From positions 305,514-369,513 of the forward strand of contig NZ_JAJIWO010000005.1 of assembly GCF_020880695.1 (NCBI RefSeq): 64,000 nucleotides of DNA, read 5' to 3'. The notes under the pieces were generated by a model. The model did no database searches, had not been told where the DNA came from, and saw only the letters and a list, made by a program, of their open reading frames with translations. Each line of letters opens with the position of its first letter. Position 1 is the stretch's first letter. Shown here piece by piece: positions 28,701-36,573 of the stretch. The position numbers were made by a program, and so were the translations under genes. The DNA comes from Mucilaginibacter sp. UR6-11. GTDB taxonomy: Bacteria > Bacteroidota > Bacteroidia > Sphingobacteriales > Sphingobacteriaceae.

Positions 28701-29381
28701 CAAAAGGAGGTATAACGGATAATAAGCGTGTATGCCTAGCCGGTAATGATAACCAAAATAATCAATGGCTGTATAAGGTATCCATAATAGCCACAACAAA
28801 CCGAAACTCCTCAGTAAGCGGTCTAGCCACACCAATTCGTATCGGTACCGGTCACCACCGCTAAATTTTAGTCGTTTGTAAAAGCGCTCAATCAAACTGT
28901 AAGACAGGCAGAGGTACGCGCATACCGAAATAAAGGTTAGCAACTGCAACACCGGGTTCAGTTGCTGAAAAATCGATGTATCATAAGTTGCTGCTCCCGT
29001 TTTTATGCTTTCTTCTATCTCCGGTACCAACGCGCCGGTTTGCAGTAGTAACGGACTGAAATGCACGAGGTGCAGGAACCTGAATTTCAGCTCCGGCCGG
29101 GTTATTTTAAGCACATAAAAATAAATCAACGGACCAAGCGCCAGCGAAAATTGCAGCGGCAGCCAGCTCCAATGGGCAAAATAAGCTCCAAGATCAATGT
29201 CCCTGCCCAGCACCCAAAGTAGCCATAGCACTATCGTAGCCAGGGCCAAACTCAAAAAGCGGTTTGCAGCGCGTTTGTCCCCTTTGGTAAATCCCAACTG
29301 CAAAGCAAAAGTCAGCCCGATAAATATCGCTCCCATGAATGCCAGGTCATAAACGTTGATATGTAATGTAAAGGCGTTCAA
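25758..29381 (-). CDS. Fusion of a membrane-anchored AraC-type regulator with a MacB/FtsX-type ABC permease
   Basis: This is one continuous 1207-aa frame. Residues 1-245 hold about seven membrane helices. Residues 280-375 form an AraC-type HTH pair (LNLNSLAGKLDLTPHELSR and GIAYDSGFNSKSTFNRIFKE). A 35-residue linker follows, then from Met410 (genomic 28154) a full FtsX/MacB permease: MFRNYFKMAWRNLVRQRL, a periplasmic MacB-PCD domain, FtsX bundles, a second MacB-PCD domain, and a final FtsX bundle with IEQRTREIGIRKVLGAS. Met410 aligns with the usual permease start, so loss of an intergenic stop could have joined two genes. No ATPase gene is adjacent. Confidence 0.85.
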   Translation of the reverse strand: MNAFTLHINVYDLAFMGAIFIGLTFALQLGFTKGDKRAANRFLSLALATIVLWLLWVLGRDIDLGAYFAHWSWLPLQFSLALGPLIYFYVLKITRPELKFRFLHLVHFSPLLLQTGALVPEIEESIKTGAATYDTSIFQQLNPVLQLLTFISVCAYLCLSYSLIERFYKRLKFSGGDRYRYELVWLDRLLRSFGLLWLLWIPYTAIDYFGYHYRLGIHAYYPLYLLLAGMVIWISAAAYVRALAGAPVETPAFIKPLLPTELRQKGTWLKQVMKANPYYHDPELNLNSLAGKLDLTPHELSRIINTALKKNFPDFISEYRVAAVIEKMQDARYDHITLLGIAYDSGFNSKSTFNRIFKEMTGKSPAEYKNDLKKEFPVYKLGRSARFSAVISNHETTPKWFSKKLNHSIMFRNYFKMAWRNLVRQRLFSLINISGLAVGLSVCMLIMIYVSHEHSYDRFHKNADRIFKPKGRVITDGPSSDLNPMTYVSGPILKQSLPVVEDYMRTMNYFGPAVVISNPKLPERKFTEDKLLFADAGFFNFFSFKLLSGRSSQVLSRPFSVVISKDIAKKYFGDEDPVGQMLTIKTDSAHTYLITGVSENCPSNSSIQYKFVASLSGFAATKEAKPYLGDQKLGGGNFDVYLLLKHRSDTVAVARGLKSLFIHEKDHAKTIYSALPIVDQHLNSRSRDEANLKYLTIFPLVALLILSLALVNYMSLSTARATVRAKEIGVRKISGASRKSVALQFYIESAVLTAISFLLGYILCYVFKPLFFNVVQLKIDDSFLYSPLILCLLFLLLLVTVVISGSYPSLVLSAFKPVVTLKGKMGKQSGGVMIRKIFTTLQFTISVALIICGIIIDRQLYFFRHTDIGVDRENVVMIPVGPNFKNYAGFNREIRSLAAVSTTATSRYGMFSYIDRFGIPGKTKDETVLLPSLVVDKDFFRLLGLKWKYPPLAHDNLSTGNKVVLNELAVEKLQLPLNPVGSYIKSSPKNIEVAGVVKNFNFSSLEDPIEPIGLWILPDTAKYWKTLGGSYLFAKIKPHTNLPTLLGAIQKIYKKHDADTPFDYTFMDDAFNARYKAEDRLASIFSIFTVITIVLAGMGLFGLAAFTIEQRTREIGIRKVLGASISSINGLLSKDFLKLVFLSVLIASPIAWYVMHNWLQGFAYRISIQWWMFAGAGLLAVMVAVITISYHAVKAAIVNPVNSLRSE

Positions 29382-29864
29382 ATCGGTTTTAGTACTTCAA
29401 TCCTTGTTCCAAATCGGTATCTTACTGATATCAAGCAAACTTAAGTTTATTTGATATATTTTATGTAACAATAGCGGACAGTAGACGTACGGCTTTGAGT
29501 TGCGCATTTCATATACCCGGTTCAACGATTATCTTATCCCAAAATATTTTGACATATTTTAATAGAAACAAAATGGATACCCCAAAAAATTAAACTTTTT
29601 TATATACTGTCATTTTCATGGCTCATCATACATTTTATTCATAGGCGATCATACACATTCACTGTTCTGGCAATTAAACCAAAATCTTTGATAAGGGCGT
29701 ATTTCGCATCTTTCCTAACACCGGGAGTGATAATAGTGTCACTCCGCACGATCTTAACACCAGGTAGAATTGACACTCCCTTTTGGCTACAATTATCAGA
29801 CAATTGGCTACACCTGTTTTTGAAATTGTGCTGAACTTTGTATTAACAAAACCCAACGGCAAAA
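29382..29864. other. Intergenic region between divergent genes
   Basis: This 483-bp AT-rich stretch separates the AraC-permease fusion and the decarboxylase-like gene and should hold both promoters. A short inverted repeat GAGTGATAATAGTGTCACTC is at about 29725. I see no gene, RNA or mobile element, and an opposite-strand frame here lacks coding character. Confidence 0.5.
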
Positions 29865-30842
29865 ATGAAACTAATCGCGATCGAAGAACATTTTTTGACA
29901 AAAGAAGTCAGAAATGCATGGCAAAAAAATGCCGACAAAGACGACCCGACCCATAAACTCCACTTTGGTGAAATTGAAAATCGTCTGGAAGATATTGGGA
30001 ATTCACGGCTTCAATTGATGGACGAAACGGGTATAGACGTGCAGGTGCTTTCGCTCACCAGTCCAAGCCTTCATAATTTAGGAAGTGAAAGCATTAGTCT
30101 TGCCATTCAAACCAACGATTATGTTGCGGAGATTATAAGGAAAACACCCGACAGGTTCCAGGGATTTGCAGCGTTGCCAATGTTTGCACCGAAAGAGGCC
30201 ACAAAAGAATTGGAACGTTCTGTAAAAGATATCGGACTGAAAGGTGCAATGTTATGCGGGCGAACCCGGGAGAAAAATTTCGACCACAAAGACTTTTGGG
30301 AATTGTTTGAATGTGCGCAAGCACTTGGCGTTCCGTTATTCATTCACCCGCAAATTCCGCAAAAAGCGATCAGGGACATTTATTATTCAGGTTTTGACGA
30401 ACTAACCGACCTTGCGTTTTCAACCTTTGGGCTGGGCTGGCATTATGAGGCAGGAGTACAATTTGTCCGGTTGGTCTTAGCCGGTGTTTTTGACCGTTTT
30501 CCAAATCTTCAGATAATTCTTGGCCATTGGGGCGAGGTGATTTTATTCTATACAGAAAGGTTGGCTTCATTGAACAGAGCCGCTAAACTTGACAAACCTT
30601 TTATTGATTATGTGCGCCAAAACCTCTATGTAACCGCAAGCGGAATGTTCAGCCAGGCTTACCTGCAACGTTCAGTTGAAACTATTGGAACAGACCGCAT
30701 ACTTTTTTCTGCCGACTATCCTTATCAATACCGGCAAGGACGAGATGCCCGCAACTTTTTAGAAGCAACAGCGTTAGGCAAGGAAGATAAAGAAAAATTT
30801 GCTTTTAAAAACTGGGAACGCTTGACCAATAAATTTGCATAA
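29865..30842 (+). CDS. Amidohydrolase-superfamily decarboxylase-like protein (gamma-resorcylate/ACMSD group)
   Basis: This 325-aa TIM-barrel enzyme starts MKLIAIEEHFLT; the EEH pattern replaces HxH as in gamma-resorcylate and 2,3-dihydroxybenzoate decarboxylases. The further metal ligands are visible as FIHPQ (about residue 166), LGHWGE (about 221) and FSADYPYQY (about 288). Enzymes of this group non-oxidatively decarboxylate aromatic acids. There is no signal peptide, so it is cytosolic. Its TAA overlaps the ATG of an AraC-type regulator (TAATG), which suggests the regulator controls this gene. Confidence 0.82.
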   Translation: MKLIAIEEHFLTKEVRNAWQKNADKDDPTHKLHFGEIENRLEDIGNSRLQLMDETGIDVQVLSLTSPSLHNLGSESISLAIQTNDYVAEIIRKTPDRFQGFAALPMFAPKEATKELERSVKDIGLKGAMLCGRTREKNFDHKDFWELFECAQALGVPLFIHPQIPQKAIRDIYYSGFDELTDLAFSTFGLGWHYEAGVQFVRLVLAGVFDRFPNLQIILGHWGEVILFYTERLASLNRAAKLDKPFIDYVRQNLYVTASGMFSQAYLQRSVETIGTDRILFSADYPYQYRQGRDARNFLEATALGKEDKEKFAFKNWERLTNKFA

Positions 30843-31762
30843 TGGAACAAAGACCGACACGAAGAATAAAAACGATCAGCGAATTTCACCGGTTAAGAGG
30901 CTTATCACAACCCGCACACCCGCTGATCAGCGTTGTTGATTATGCGAAAATTCAACGTCCTGTTGATATCAGTGAAACCAATTGGGTATTTAATTTCTAC
31001 CAGATCTCTATAAAAAGAGGAATGAATGCCAAACTGAGGTACGGACAACAGGAATATGATTTTGACGATGGTGTTGCCTTTTTCGCTTCGCCCAATCAGG
31101 TTTTCAGGATTGAACCGGATCCCCATCCTACGACAAAGCGTTCGGGTTGGATATTACTCGTCCACCCTGATTTCCTTTGGAACACATCGCTTGCAAAAAC
31201 GATCAAACAATATGCGTTTTTTGAATATTCCGTAAATGAAGCTTTATGGCTTTCAAAGAAAGAAGAAGCAACGATCAATAGCATTATTCAAAACATTCAG
31301 GAAGAACATCTTTCCAATATAGATAAATTCAGCAAGCAAATTATCGTATCTCAAATTGAAAGTTTGCTTAGCTACTCGGAGCGTTTTTACAATCGTCAGT
31401 TCATCACCAGGGAAAAATCCAATCATCAGATTTTAGAACGTTTGGAGAAAGTATTGACTTCCTACTTTGACAGTGATGACCTCGTTTTAAAAGGTTTGCC
31501 GAGCGTTGAATACATCGCAGGCGCCCTAAATATATCGACAAAATATTTAAGTGGCCTACTGAAAGTACTGACGGGACAAAGCACACAACAACACATACAT
31601 GACAAGTTGATTGAAAAAGCCAAGGAAAAATTATCTACCACAAATTTGTCAGTTAGCGAAATTGCTTACGAACTGGGTTTTGAACATTCACAGTCGTTCA
31701 GCAAGCTGTTTAAGGCAAAGGCTAAACTTTCGCCGTTGGAATTCAGGGCGTCGTTTAACTGA
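30842..31762 (+). CDS. AraC-family transcriptional regulator
   Basis: This 306-aa cytosolic regulator has an N-terminal cupin-like sensor (about residues 30-175, DDGVAFFASPNQVFRI) and a C-terminal double HTH (about 210-303, LNISTKYLSGLLKVLTG and SVSEIAYELGFEHSQSFSKL). The start overlaps the stop of the decarboxylase-like gene. The stop abuts the stop of the convergent HxlR gene with no gap. It probably senses the substrate of its neighbour. Confidence 0.88.
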   Translation: MEQRPTRRIKTISEFHRLRGLSQPAHPLISVVDYAKIQRPVDISETNWVFNFYQISIKRGMNAKLRYGQQEYDFDDGVAFFASPNQVFRIEPDPHPTTKRSGWILLVHPDFLWNTSLAKTIKQYAFFEYSVNEALWLSKKEEATINSIIQNIQEEHLSNIDKFSKQIIVSQIESLLSYSERFYNRQFITREKSNHQILERLEKVLTSYFDSDDLVLKGLPSVEYIAGALNISTKYLSGLLKVLTGQSTQQHIHDKLIEKAKEKLSTTNLSVSEIAYELGFEHSQSFSKLFKAKAKLSPLEFRASFN

Positions 31763-32095
31763 TCAATGCTCACTGATTTTCTTCCTGTGGTTTTGACCCC
31801 ATAAAATCATTTCTTTGATAACCGGCAATAGGGAATGCATGTAATCAGGCACTCTGTATTCAACTGCAAGCGGTTCTTGATAAACCGTTCTGATGACTAA
31901 CTTGTTCTCTTCAAGATGTTTTAACTCTTTTGATAAAACTCTGGTTGTAATTAAAGGCAAACTTCGTTGTATATCACGAAAACGATAATTCCCGCTGTGT
32001 ATTGCCCTCAATATGGGCAGCTTCCATTTACCGCCAACGACAAATAAGGTATCTTGTAAATACCTCATTGCCTGTTCCTCTGTCATTCCTTTCAT
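31763..32095 (-). CDS. HxlR-family winged-helix regulator
   Basis: This small one-domain regulator of about 110 aa has the HxlR signature: GGKWKLPILRAIHSGNYRFRDIQR cut across helices 2-3, then TTRVLSKELKHLEENKLV and YRVPDYMHSLLPVI. It starts at ATG 32095 (MKGMTEEQAM). An upstream TTG is less likely. It lacks the N-terminal Cys of redox-sensing HxlR proteins, so the signal is unknown. It is divergent from the FISUMP gene 86 bp away, which it may control. Confidence 0.85.
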   Translation of the reverse strand: MKGMTEEQAMRYLQDTLFVVGGKWKLPILRAIHSGNYRFRDIQRSLPLITTRVLSKELKHLEENKLVIRTVYQEPLAVEYRVPDYMHSLLPVIKEMILWGQNHRKKISEH

Positions 32096-32181
32096 AATCA
32101 AACCTCTTTGGTATCCTTTAGGATATTGATATCAAAAGTACACTGGATTTAGAAATACATTTGCATAAAACAATTATAATA

Positions 32182-32790
32182 ATGGACGAGAACACAGAAA
32201 TTATTACTGACATTGACGGTAATATTTATCACACAATAGCCATTGGAACCCAAGTATGGATGGCAGAAAACTTAAAGACCACAAAATACAATGATGGTAG
32301 TGATATCCCATTGATAACAGATACTGCCGAAGCCTGGTATGAACTGAATTCACCAGGCTATTGCTGGTATAATGATAATGAGGCGAATAAGCAAACTACA
32401 GGTGCTTTGTATAACTGGCACGCCGTAAATACTGGTAAACTTGCCCCTAAAGGCTGGCACATGCCAACGGATAAAGAATGGTCAATATTGGCAGAATTTC
32501 TTGGTGGCGAAACTGTAGCGGGTGGAAAAATGAAAACAACCGGTACGCAATCTTGGTCGAGCCCAAACACGGGTGCAACAAATTCAAGTGGATTTACGGC
32601 TCTATACAGCAGTTTTCGTGGCAAAGGCGGATTTATTCCTTCGAGCAATGGGACTTTATTACTTTGGAGTAGCACAGCGTATGACGATGTGGATGCCTGG
32701 GCTTGGTATTTGCGATCAGACAGCGAAGCTTTAGGTAGAAACCATGGTGGAAAGTATCACGGCTTTTCTGTCCGATGCCTGAAAGATTAA
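32182..32790 (+). CDS. FISUMP-domain protein without signal peptide
   Basis: This 202-aa protein is built almost entirely of one Fibrobacter succinogenes major paralogous (FISUMP) domain: GTQVWMAENLKTTKYNDG, then GALYNWHAV, GWHMPTDKEWSILAEFLGG and the closing GFSVRCLKD. FISUMP proteins are usually lipoproteins or secreted. Here the frame from ATG 32182 shows no signal peptide, and the upstream TTG adds only seven residues. Function of the domain is unknown; it resembles formylglycine-enzyme/C-lectin-like folds. Confidence 0.8.
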   Translation: MDENTEIITDIDGNIYHTIAIGTQVWMAENLKTTKYNDGSDIPLITDTAEAWYELNSPGYCWYNDNEANKQTTGALYNWHAVNTGKLAPKGWHMPTDKEWSILAEFLGGETVAGGKMKTTGTQSWSSPNTGATNSSGFTALYSSFRGKGGFIPSSNGTLLLWSSTAYDDVDAWAWYLRSDSEALGRNHGGKYHGFSVRCLKD

Positions 32791-32901
32791 CAGAGTATAT
32801 GTATCAGATTAACAGACTCTTATAGCATTACCAAATTTATATAAAAGGCGCCATAAAACATGGTTAACCTTAGCCCGCCGATTACCGAATCATTTTAAAA
32901 C

Positions 32902-32930
32902 AAAAAACCCGATCAAATTGACCGGGTTAA
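32902..32930 (-). terminator. Terminator of tRNA-Leu(TAG)
   Basis: AACCCGGTCAA and TTGATCGGGTT pair with one mismatch and are followed by a T run on the minus strand, 6 bp after the tRNA 3' end. Confidence 0.75.
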
Positions 32931-32935
32931 TGCAG

Positions 32936-33017
32936 TGCGGAAGAAGGGACTCGAACCCCCACGCCGTGAAGCGCCAGATCCTAAGTCTGGTGCGGCTACC
33001 AATTACGCCACTTCCGC
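32936..33017 (-). tRNA. tRNA-Leu (anticodon TAG)
   Basis: The 7-bp acceptor GCGGAAG/CTTCCGC, anticodon arm CCAGA-CTTAGGA-TCTGG with TAG at positions 34-36, a long class II variable arm, and the T-arm GGGGGTTCGAGTCCC are all present. CCA is not encoded. Confidence 0.95.
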
Positions 33018-33096
33018 AGTTAGGATTTTTAGAGCTGCAAAGATAGATTAAATTGACAGAATATAAAATTACCGGGCAAACTTTTTGCTAAACCCT

Positions 33097-33888
33097 TTAT
33101 TGTTTAGCACTTATATTTTCAATTAACTGTTTAAAGTATGCCGGAGCAAGCAATAACCGGCTGCCATACCATGAAAACAATTCGCCGTCCACCAATATTA
33201 GGGTTGATTTTGGCAGCAGTTGCTTAAGCTCTTCCAGGTGTTTTTGAGCGAAGGGATAGGGTTCTGATGATAACAGTACTACCGCGGGATCAGCAGCAAT
33301 CAGCATCGCGGATGTTACTTCGGGATAACGGTCGCCGTCGAAGGCGTTAATCAAGCCACATTTCTGTAACAGATGGTCAATAAAGGTCTGCCTGCCCGCA
33401 ACCATATAAGGTTTGCGCCAGATCAGGTAAGCAGCTTTTAAGTTAAGCGCCCTGGCCGTAAGCTGGCTAAATTGATATTTGATATCGGTAACCAACAATT
33501 GCGCCTGCCCTTCCCTGGCCACTAATGCCCCTACTTTCAGGATCATATCATACGCGCTGGCCAGATCGTTAATATCGCTCACCCAAACCGGGCAAAAACC
33601 CGCCAGCTCTTCTATCTGCGATTGGTCGTTTTCTTCTTTATTGGCGATAATAAGATCGGGCCTAAGCTCTTTTATCAATTCAATATTTAGCTGTTTGGTA
33701 CCGCCCACTTTAACGGTTATATTGAACTTGCCGGCAGGATGAACGCAGAATTTAGTAATGCCGACAACCTCTTTATCCAATCCCAAATAAAATAACAATT
33801 CGGTTTGTGACGGCACTACGGAAACTATGCGTTGCGGAATCCCGGGCAATTCTATCTTTCGGTTTAGCTGATCATAGAAAACAGCCAT
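33097..33888 (-). CDS. BtuF-like helical-backbone metal/corrinoid-binding protein without signal peptide
   Basis: This 263-aa protein has the two-lobed BtuF/periplasmic-binding fold of class III binding proteins: RIVSVVPSQTELLFYLGL near residue 20, VGGTKQLNIELIKELRPDLIIANKEEN near 62-88, and an interlobe helix. Unlike true ABC-binding proteins it starts directly (MAVFYDQLNRKIELP) with no signal peptide or lipobox, so it should be cytosolic. The Bacteroidota family is annotated as a cobalamin-binding or helical-backbone metal receptor. It lies 5 bp after kdsD, but no functional link to Kdo synthesis is known. Confidence 0.75.
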   Translation of the reverse strand: MAVFYDQLNRKIELPGIPQRIVSVVPSQTELLFYLGLDKEVVGITKFCVHPAGKFNITVKVGGTKQLNIELIKELRPDLIIANKEENDQSQIEELAGFCPVWVSDINDLASAYDMILKVGALVAREGQAQLLVTDIKYQFSQLTARALNLKAAYLIWRKPYMVAGRQTFIDHLLQKCGLINAFDGDRYPEVTSAMLIAADPAVVLLSSEPYPFAQKHLEELKQLLPKSTLILVDGELFSWYGSRLLLAPAYFKQLIENISAKQ

Positions 33889-33893
33889 TGCCT

Positions 33894-34823
33894 TTACCGG
33901 GTATAGATCTGGTAAACCCCAACTATCCTTCGTTCTTTGCCTACAAGTACGTTGGTTATCTTCTTTTCCATCATTAACAGCTCTACCTGGCTTGCAAACT
34001 CGTCGCCGTCAATGATGATGGGGTTTGCGGTCATCATTTCTTTAACCGAAAGCGCGGCAATATCCTGGTTTCTTAACAGCGCCCTGCGCAGGTCGCCATC
34101 AGTGATGATACCTTCTACATGATCCTTTGAACCCACAATTACCATCCCCAGCTTACCTTCTGACATGCGCAGCAACACATCGGTAAACGAAGCGTCAGTT
34201 TGAATAAATGGCAGGTTATCGGTCCGCATCAGGTCCTTTATGCGCGCAAGCAACTTGTGTCCCAGGCTGCCGCCGGGATGAAAGCGTGCAAAATCCTCTT
34301 CCTGGAAATTGCGCGATTCCATTAAAGCCACAGCCAGGGCATCGCCCATAACCAAAGCGGCGGTGGTAGACGATGTTGGCGCTAAAGCCAGCGGGCAGGC
34401 TTCGCGGGTAATATTGATATTTAAATGATGGTTGCTGTTTTTTGCAACGGTTGAGTTAGGGTTTCCGGTCAGGCTGATGATCAGGTTTTTATTCCATTTT
34501 AAAAACGGAATAACTTTTAGTACTTCATCTGTTTCGCCCGAATAGGAAATCAGGATCACGGCATCAGCTGCGCTGATGATCCCCAGGTCGCCATGAAAAG
34601 CATCACCCGGATGCAAAAACAAACCCGGCGTGCCGGTACTTGAAAACGTAGCGGCTATTTTTTTACCGATAAGCCCAGATTTACCTACGCCGATAACAAT
34701 AACCTTACCTGTACAACTTAATATCGCCTCTACAATACGGGTAAATGAATCATCCAACAACCCCGCCACATGCTGCAGCGACTCTATCTCAACCTCAAAT
34801 ACTCTTTTGGCAATATCTTTCAT
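33894..34823 (-). CDS. kdsD: D-arabinose-5-phosphate isomerase (KpsF/GutQ family)
   Basis: This 309-aa enzyme converts ribulose-5-phosphate to arabinose-5-phosphate for Kdo synthesis. The SIS domain (about residues 35-170) has VIGVGKSGLIGKKIAATFSS, GDAFHGDLG and ISYSGETDEVL. Two CBS domains follow (about 195-305), with EGIITDGDLRRAL in the first. It lies 68 bp downstream of kdsA in the same direction, giving the first two steps of Kdo production in one cluster. Confidence 0.93.
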   Translation of the reverse strand: MKDIAKRVFEVEIESLQHVAGLLDDSFTRIVEAILSCTGKVIVIGVGKSGLIGKKIAATFSSTGTPGLFLHPGDAFHGDLGIISAADAVILISYSGETDEVLKVIPFLKWNKNLIISLTGNPNSTVAKNSNHHLNINITREACPLALAPTSSTTAALVMGDALAVALMESRNFQEEDFARFHPGGSLGHKLLARIKDLMRTDNLPFIQTDASFTDVLLRMSEGKLGMVIVGSKDHVEGIITDGDLRRALLRNQDIAALSVKEMMTANPIIIDGDEFASQVELLMMEKKITNVLVGKERRIVGVYQIYTR

Positions 34824-34891
34824 TCTTTATGTTATACGTTTTGTTTTTATTGATATTACGTACAACGTATAACGTCACACGTACAACCTAA

Positions 34892-35671
34892 CTATCCTAT
34901 TAACGGTTTTATTACTTCTTCCAGCTGGTGTAGCTTAACCATGTTAGGGCCGTCGCTCCAGGCATTATCCGGGTCTGGGTGGGCTTCCATGAAATAGCCA
35001 TCGGCACCAAATGCTTTGGCAGCAAGGGCCATCATGGGCACAAAGGTACGGTCGCCGCCCGTTTTGCCACCCGCCCCGCCCGGGCGCTGTACAGAGTGCG
35101 TACAATCCATACAGACAGGGTAACCAAACCCTTTCATATCATAGATATTCCTGAAATCAACAACCAGGTTATTATAGCCATACATGTTGCCACGTTCGGT
35201 TAGTATTACCTGGTTATTACCCGCTTCCACCACCTTTTGTGCCGGATAAAACATATCCTGGCCCGACAGGAACTGTGCTTTCTTAACATTAACGATCTTC
35301 CCGGTAACCGCCGCGGCTACCAACAGATCAGTCTGACGGCATAAGAACGCCGGGATCTGCAATATATCAACCACTTCCGCTGCAATAGCGGCTTGGTAAG
35401 GTTCGTGTATATCGGTAGTAACCGGAAGGTTAAACTTATCTTTTATCTTTTGCAGCATCTCCATGCCTTTTTCAATGCCTGGGCCGCGTTGCGCGTGTAC
35501 GGATGTCCGGTTAGCTTTATCAAACGACGACTTAAATACCACTTGTATAGGATACTTCGCTCCCAGTTCGGCCACTTTATCAGCAACGGTATAGAGTAAT
35601 TCCTGGCTCTCCATTACACATGGGCCCAATATAAAAAACGGCTTCTGCCGCATCTGTTCAAACAATGCCAT
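34892..35671 (-). CDS. kdsA: 3-deoxy-8-phosphooctulonate synthase
   Basis: This 259-aa enzyme condenses arabinose-5-phosphate with phosphoenolpyruvate to Kdo-8-phosphate, a lipid A-core precursor. Visible landmarks are FILGPCVMES near residue 13, FKSSFDKANRTS near 47, TDIHEP near 91, and MDCTHSVQRPGGAGG near 190. A Bacteroidota-type promoter lies just upstream and leaves only a few bases of leader. It is transcribed with kdsD and the BtuF-like gene. Confidence 0.97.
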   Translation of the reverse strand: MALFEQMRQKPFFILGPCVMESQELLYTVADKVAELGAKYPIQVVFKSSFDKANRTSVHAQRGPGIEKGMEMLQKIKDKFNLPVTTDIHEPYQAAIAAEVVDILQIPAFLCRQTDLLVAAAVTGKIVNVKKAQFLSGQDMFYPAQKVVEAGNNQVILTERGNMYGYNNLVVDFRNIYDMKGFGYPVCMDCTHSVQRPGGAGGKTGGDRTFVPMMALAAKAFGADGYFMEAHPDPDNAWSDGPNMVKLHQLEEVIKPLIG

Positions 35672-35675
35672 GGTG

Positions 35676-35705
35676 CAAATATGAGAAATTTTATGTTAAC
35701 ACAAA
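35676..35705 (-). promoter_or_regulatory. Bacteroidota-type promoter of kdsA
   Basis: On the minus strand a -33 box TTTG (35702-35705) and a -7 box CATATTTG (35676-35683, consensus TAnnTTTG) are separated by 18 bp. The ATG begins 4 bp after the -7 box, so the mRNA should be leaderless or nearly so. Confidence 0.6.
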
Positions 35706-35733
35706 TTGTTCATCCGATGCTGTTAAACACATG

Positions 35734-35951
35734 GGTGATCCACTTTAAAATGTGGATCACTTGGATCGTTCTTTTTGTGTAACTAATTGTAAATAAATAG
35801 TTTAACTTTTTGAGCGGATCACCCTGGATCGCATGTAAAACTTTAGGTAGTTATTTTTAATATACTCTAAAACAATAACTTATGTATTTAAGTGTTTTCT
35901 GGGCTTTTCAGGGTGGATCGGTCAAAGTGGATCACGCCTAAGATGCTTAGG
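35734..35951 (-). repeat. Dispersed GTGATCC-pair element, copy C
   Basis: This copy is in reverse orientation. Minus-strand sites start at 35935, 35921, 35832, 35822, 35769 and 35760, giving steps of 14, 89, 10, 53 and 9, as in copies A and D. Some sites are GGATCG variants. The terminal hairpin is at 35734-35760. A second small hairpin CCTAAG-N3-CTTAGG (35937-35951) precedes the first pair, as in copy D. It is the only copy between divergent genes, 29 bp upstream of the kdsA -33 box. Confidence 0.83.
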
Positions 35952-36029
35952 TATTGCTGTTTAAATAAAAAACATCTTTAACCAAGCGCTTTTAATAACC
36001 AATCCGTATTATGGGTAGTTAACGGCTTT

Positions 36030-36569
36030 ATGGACGATCAAACACTTTCAATACTTATAAGCGGCTGCATGGCCAACAAACGAAAAGCACAGGAAGAACT
36101 GTACCTGATTTTTTATCCGGGCATGTACCGGCTTTGTATGCGTTACCTCCGATCGGACGATTTGGTACCCGAAGCGCTGAATACCGGTTTCCTGAAAGTT
36201 TTTACAAAGATTACAAGCTATCATGAAGCAAAGGGCAATTTGAAGGGATGGATAAGCGCGATAATGATACGCAGTTGTATAGACCTGCAACGCAGCGAAC
36301 TCCGTTTTCAGCACTACGAAGATATTACTGAAGCAAACAATACGCCGCACTTATCGCCCGATGCCCTTGATCGCTTGTATGCTGCCGATCTGCTGGCATA
36401 TGTCCGCGCGTTACCACCGGCCAGCCAGATGGTATTTAATTTATACGAGGTGGATGGTTTTGATCATGGCGAAATAGCCACCATACTTGGTATCAGCGCA
36501 AGCACTTCGCGCTGGCACCTGACATCGGCAAAACAGCAATTGCGACAATTAATCAATCAAAAAAATTAG
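36030..36569 (+). CDS. ECF-type RNA polymerase sigma factor
   Basis: This 179-aa sigma-70 family protein has region 2 (about residues 22-90, MYRLCMRYLRSDDLVPEAL and FLKVFTKI) and region 4 (about 120-175, YEVDGFDHGEIATILGISAS with HLTSAKQQL). The next gene, 4 bp downstream, encodes a small membrane protein with a cytosolic N-terminal part, a plausible anti-sigma partner. The 358-bp region upstream is filled mostly by element copy C. Confidence 0.9.
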   Translation: MDDQTLSILISGCMANKRKAQEELYLIFYPGMYRLCMRYLRSDDLVPEALNTGFLKVFTKITSYHEAKGNLKGWISAIMIRSCIDLQRSELRFQHYEDITEANNTPHLSPDALDRLYAADLLAYVRALPPASQMVFNLYEVDGFDHGEIATILGISASTSRWHLTSAKQQLRQLINQKN

Positions 36570-36573
36570 CATT

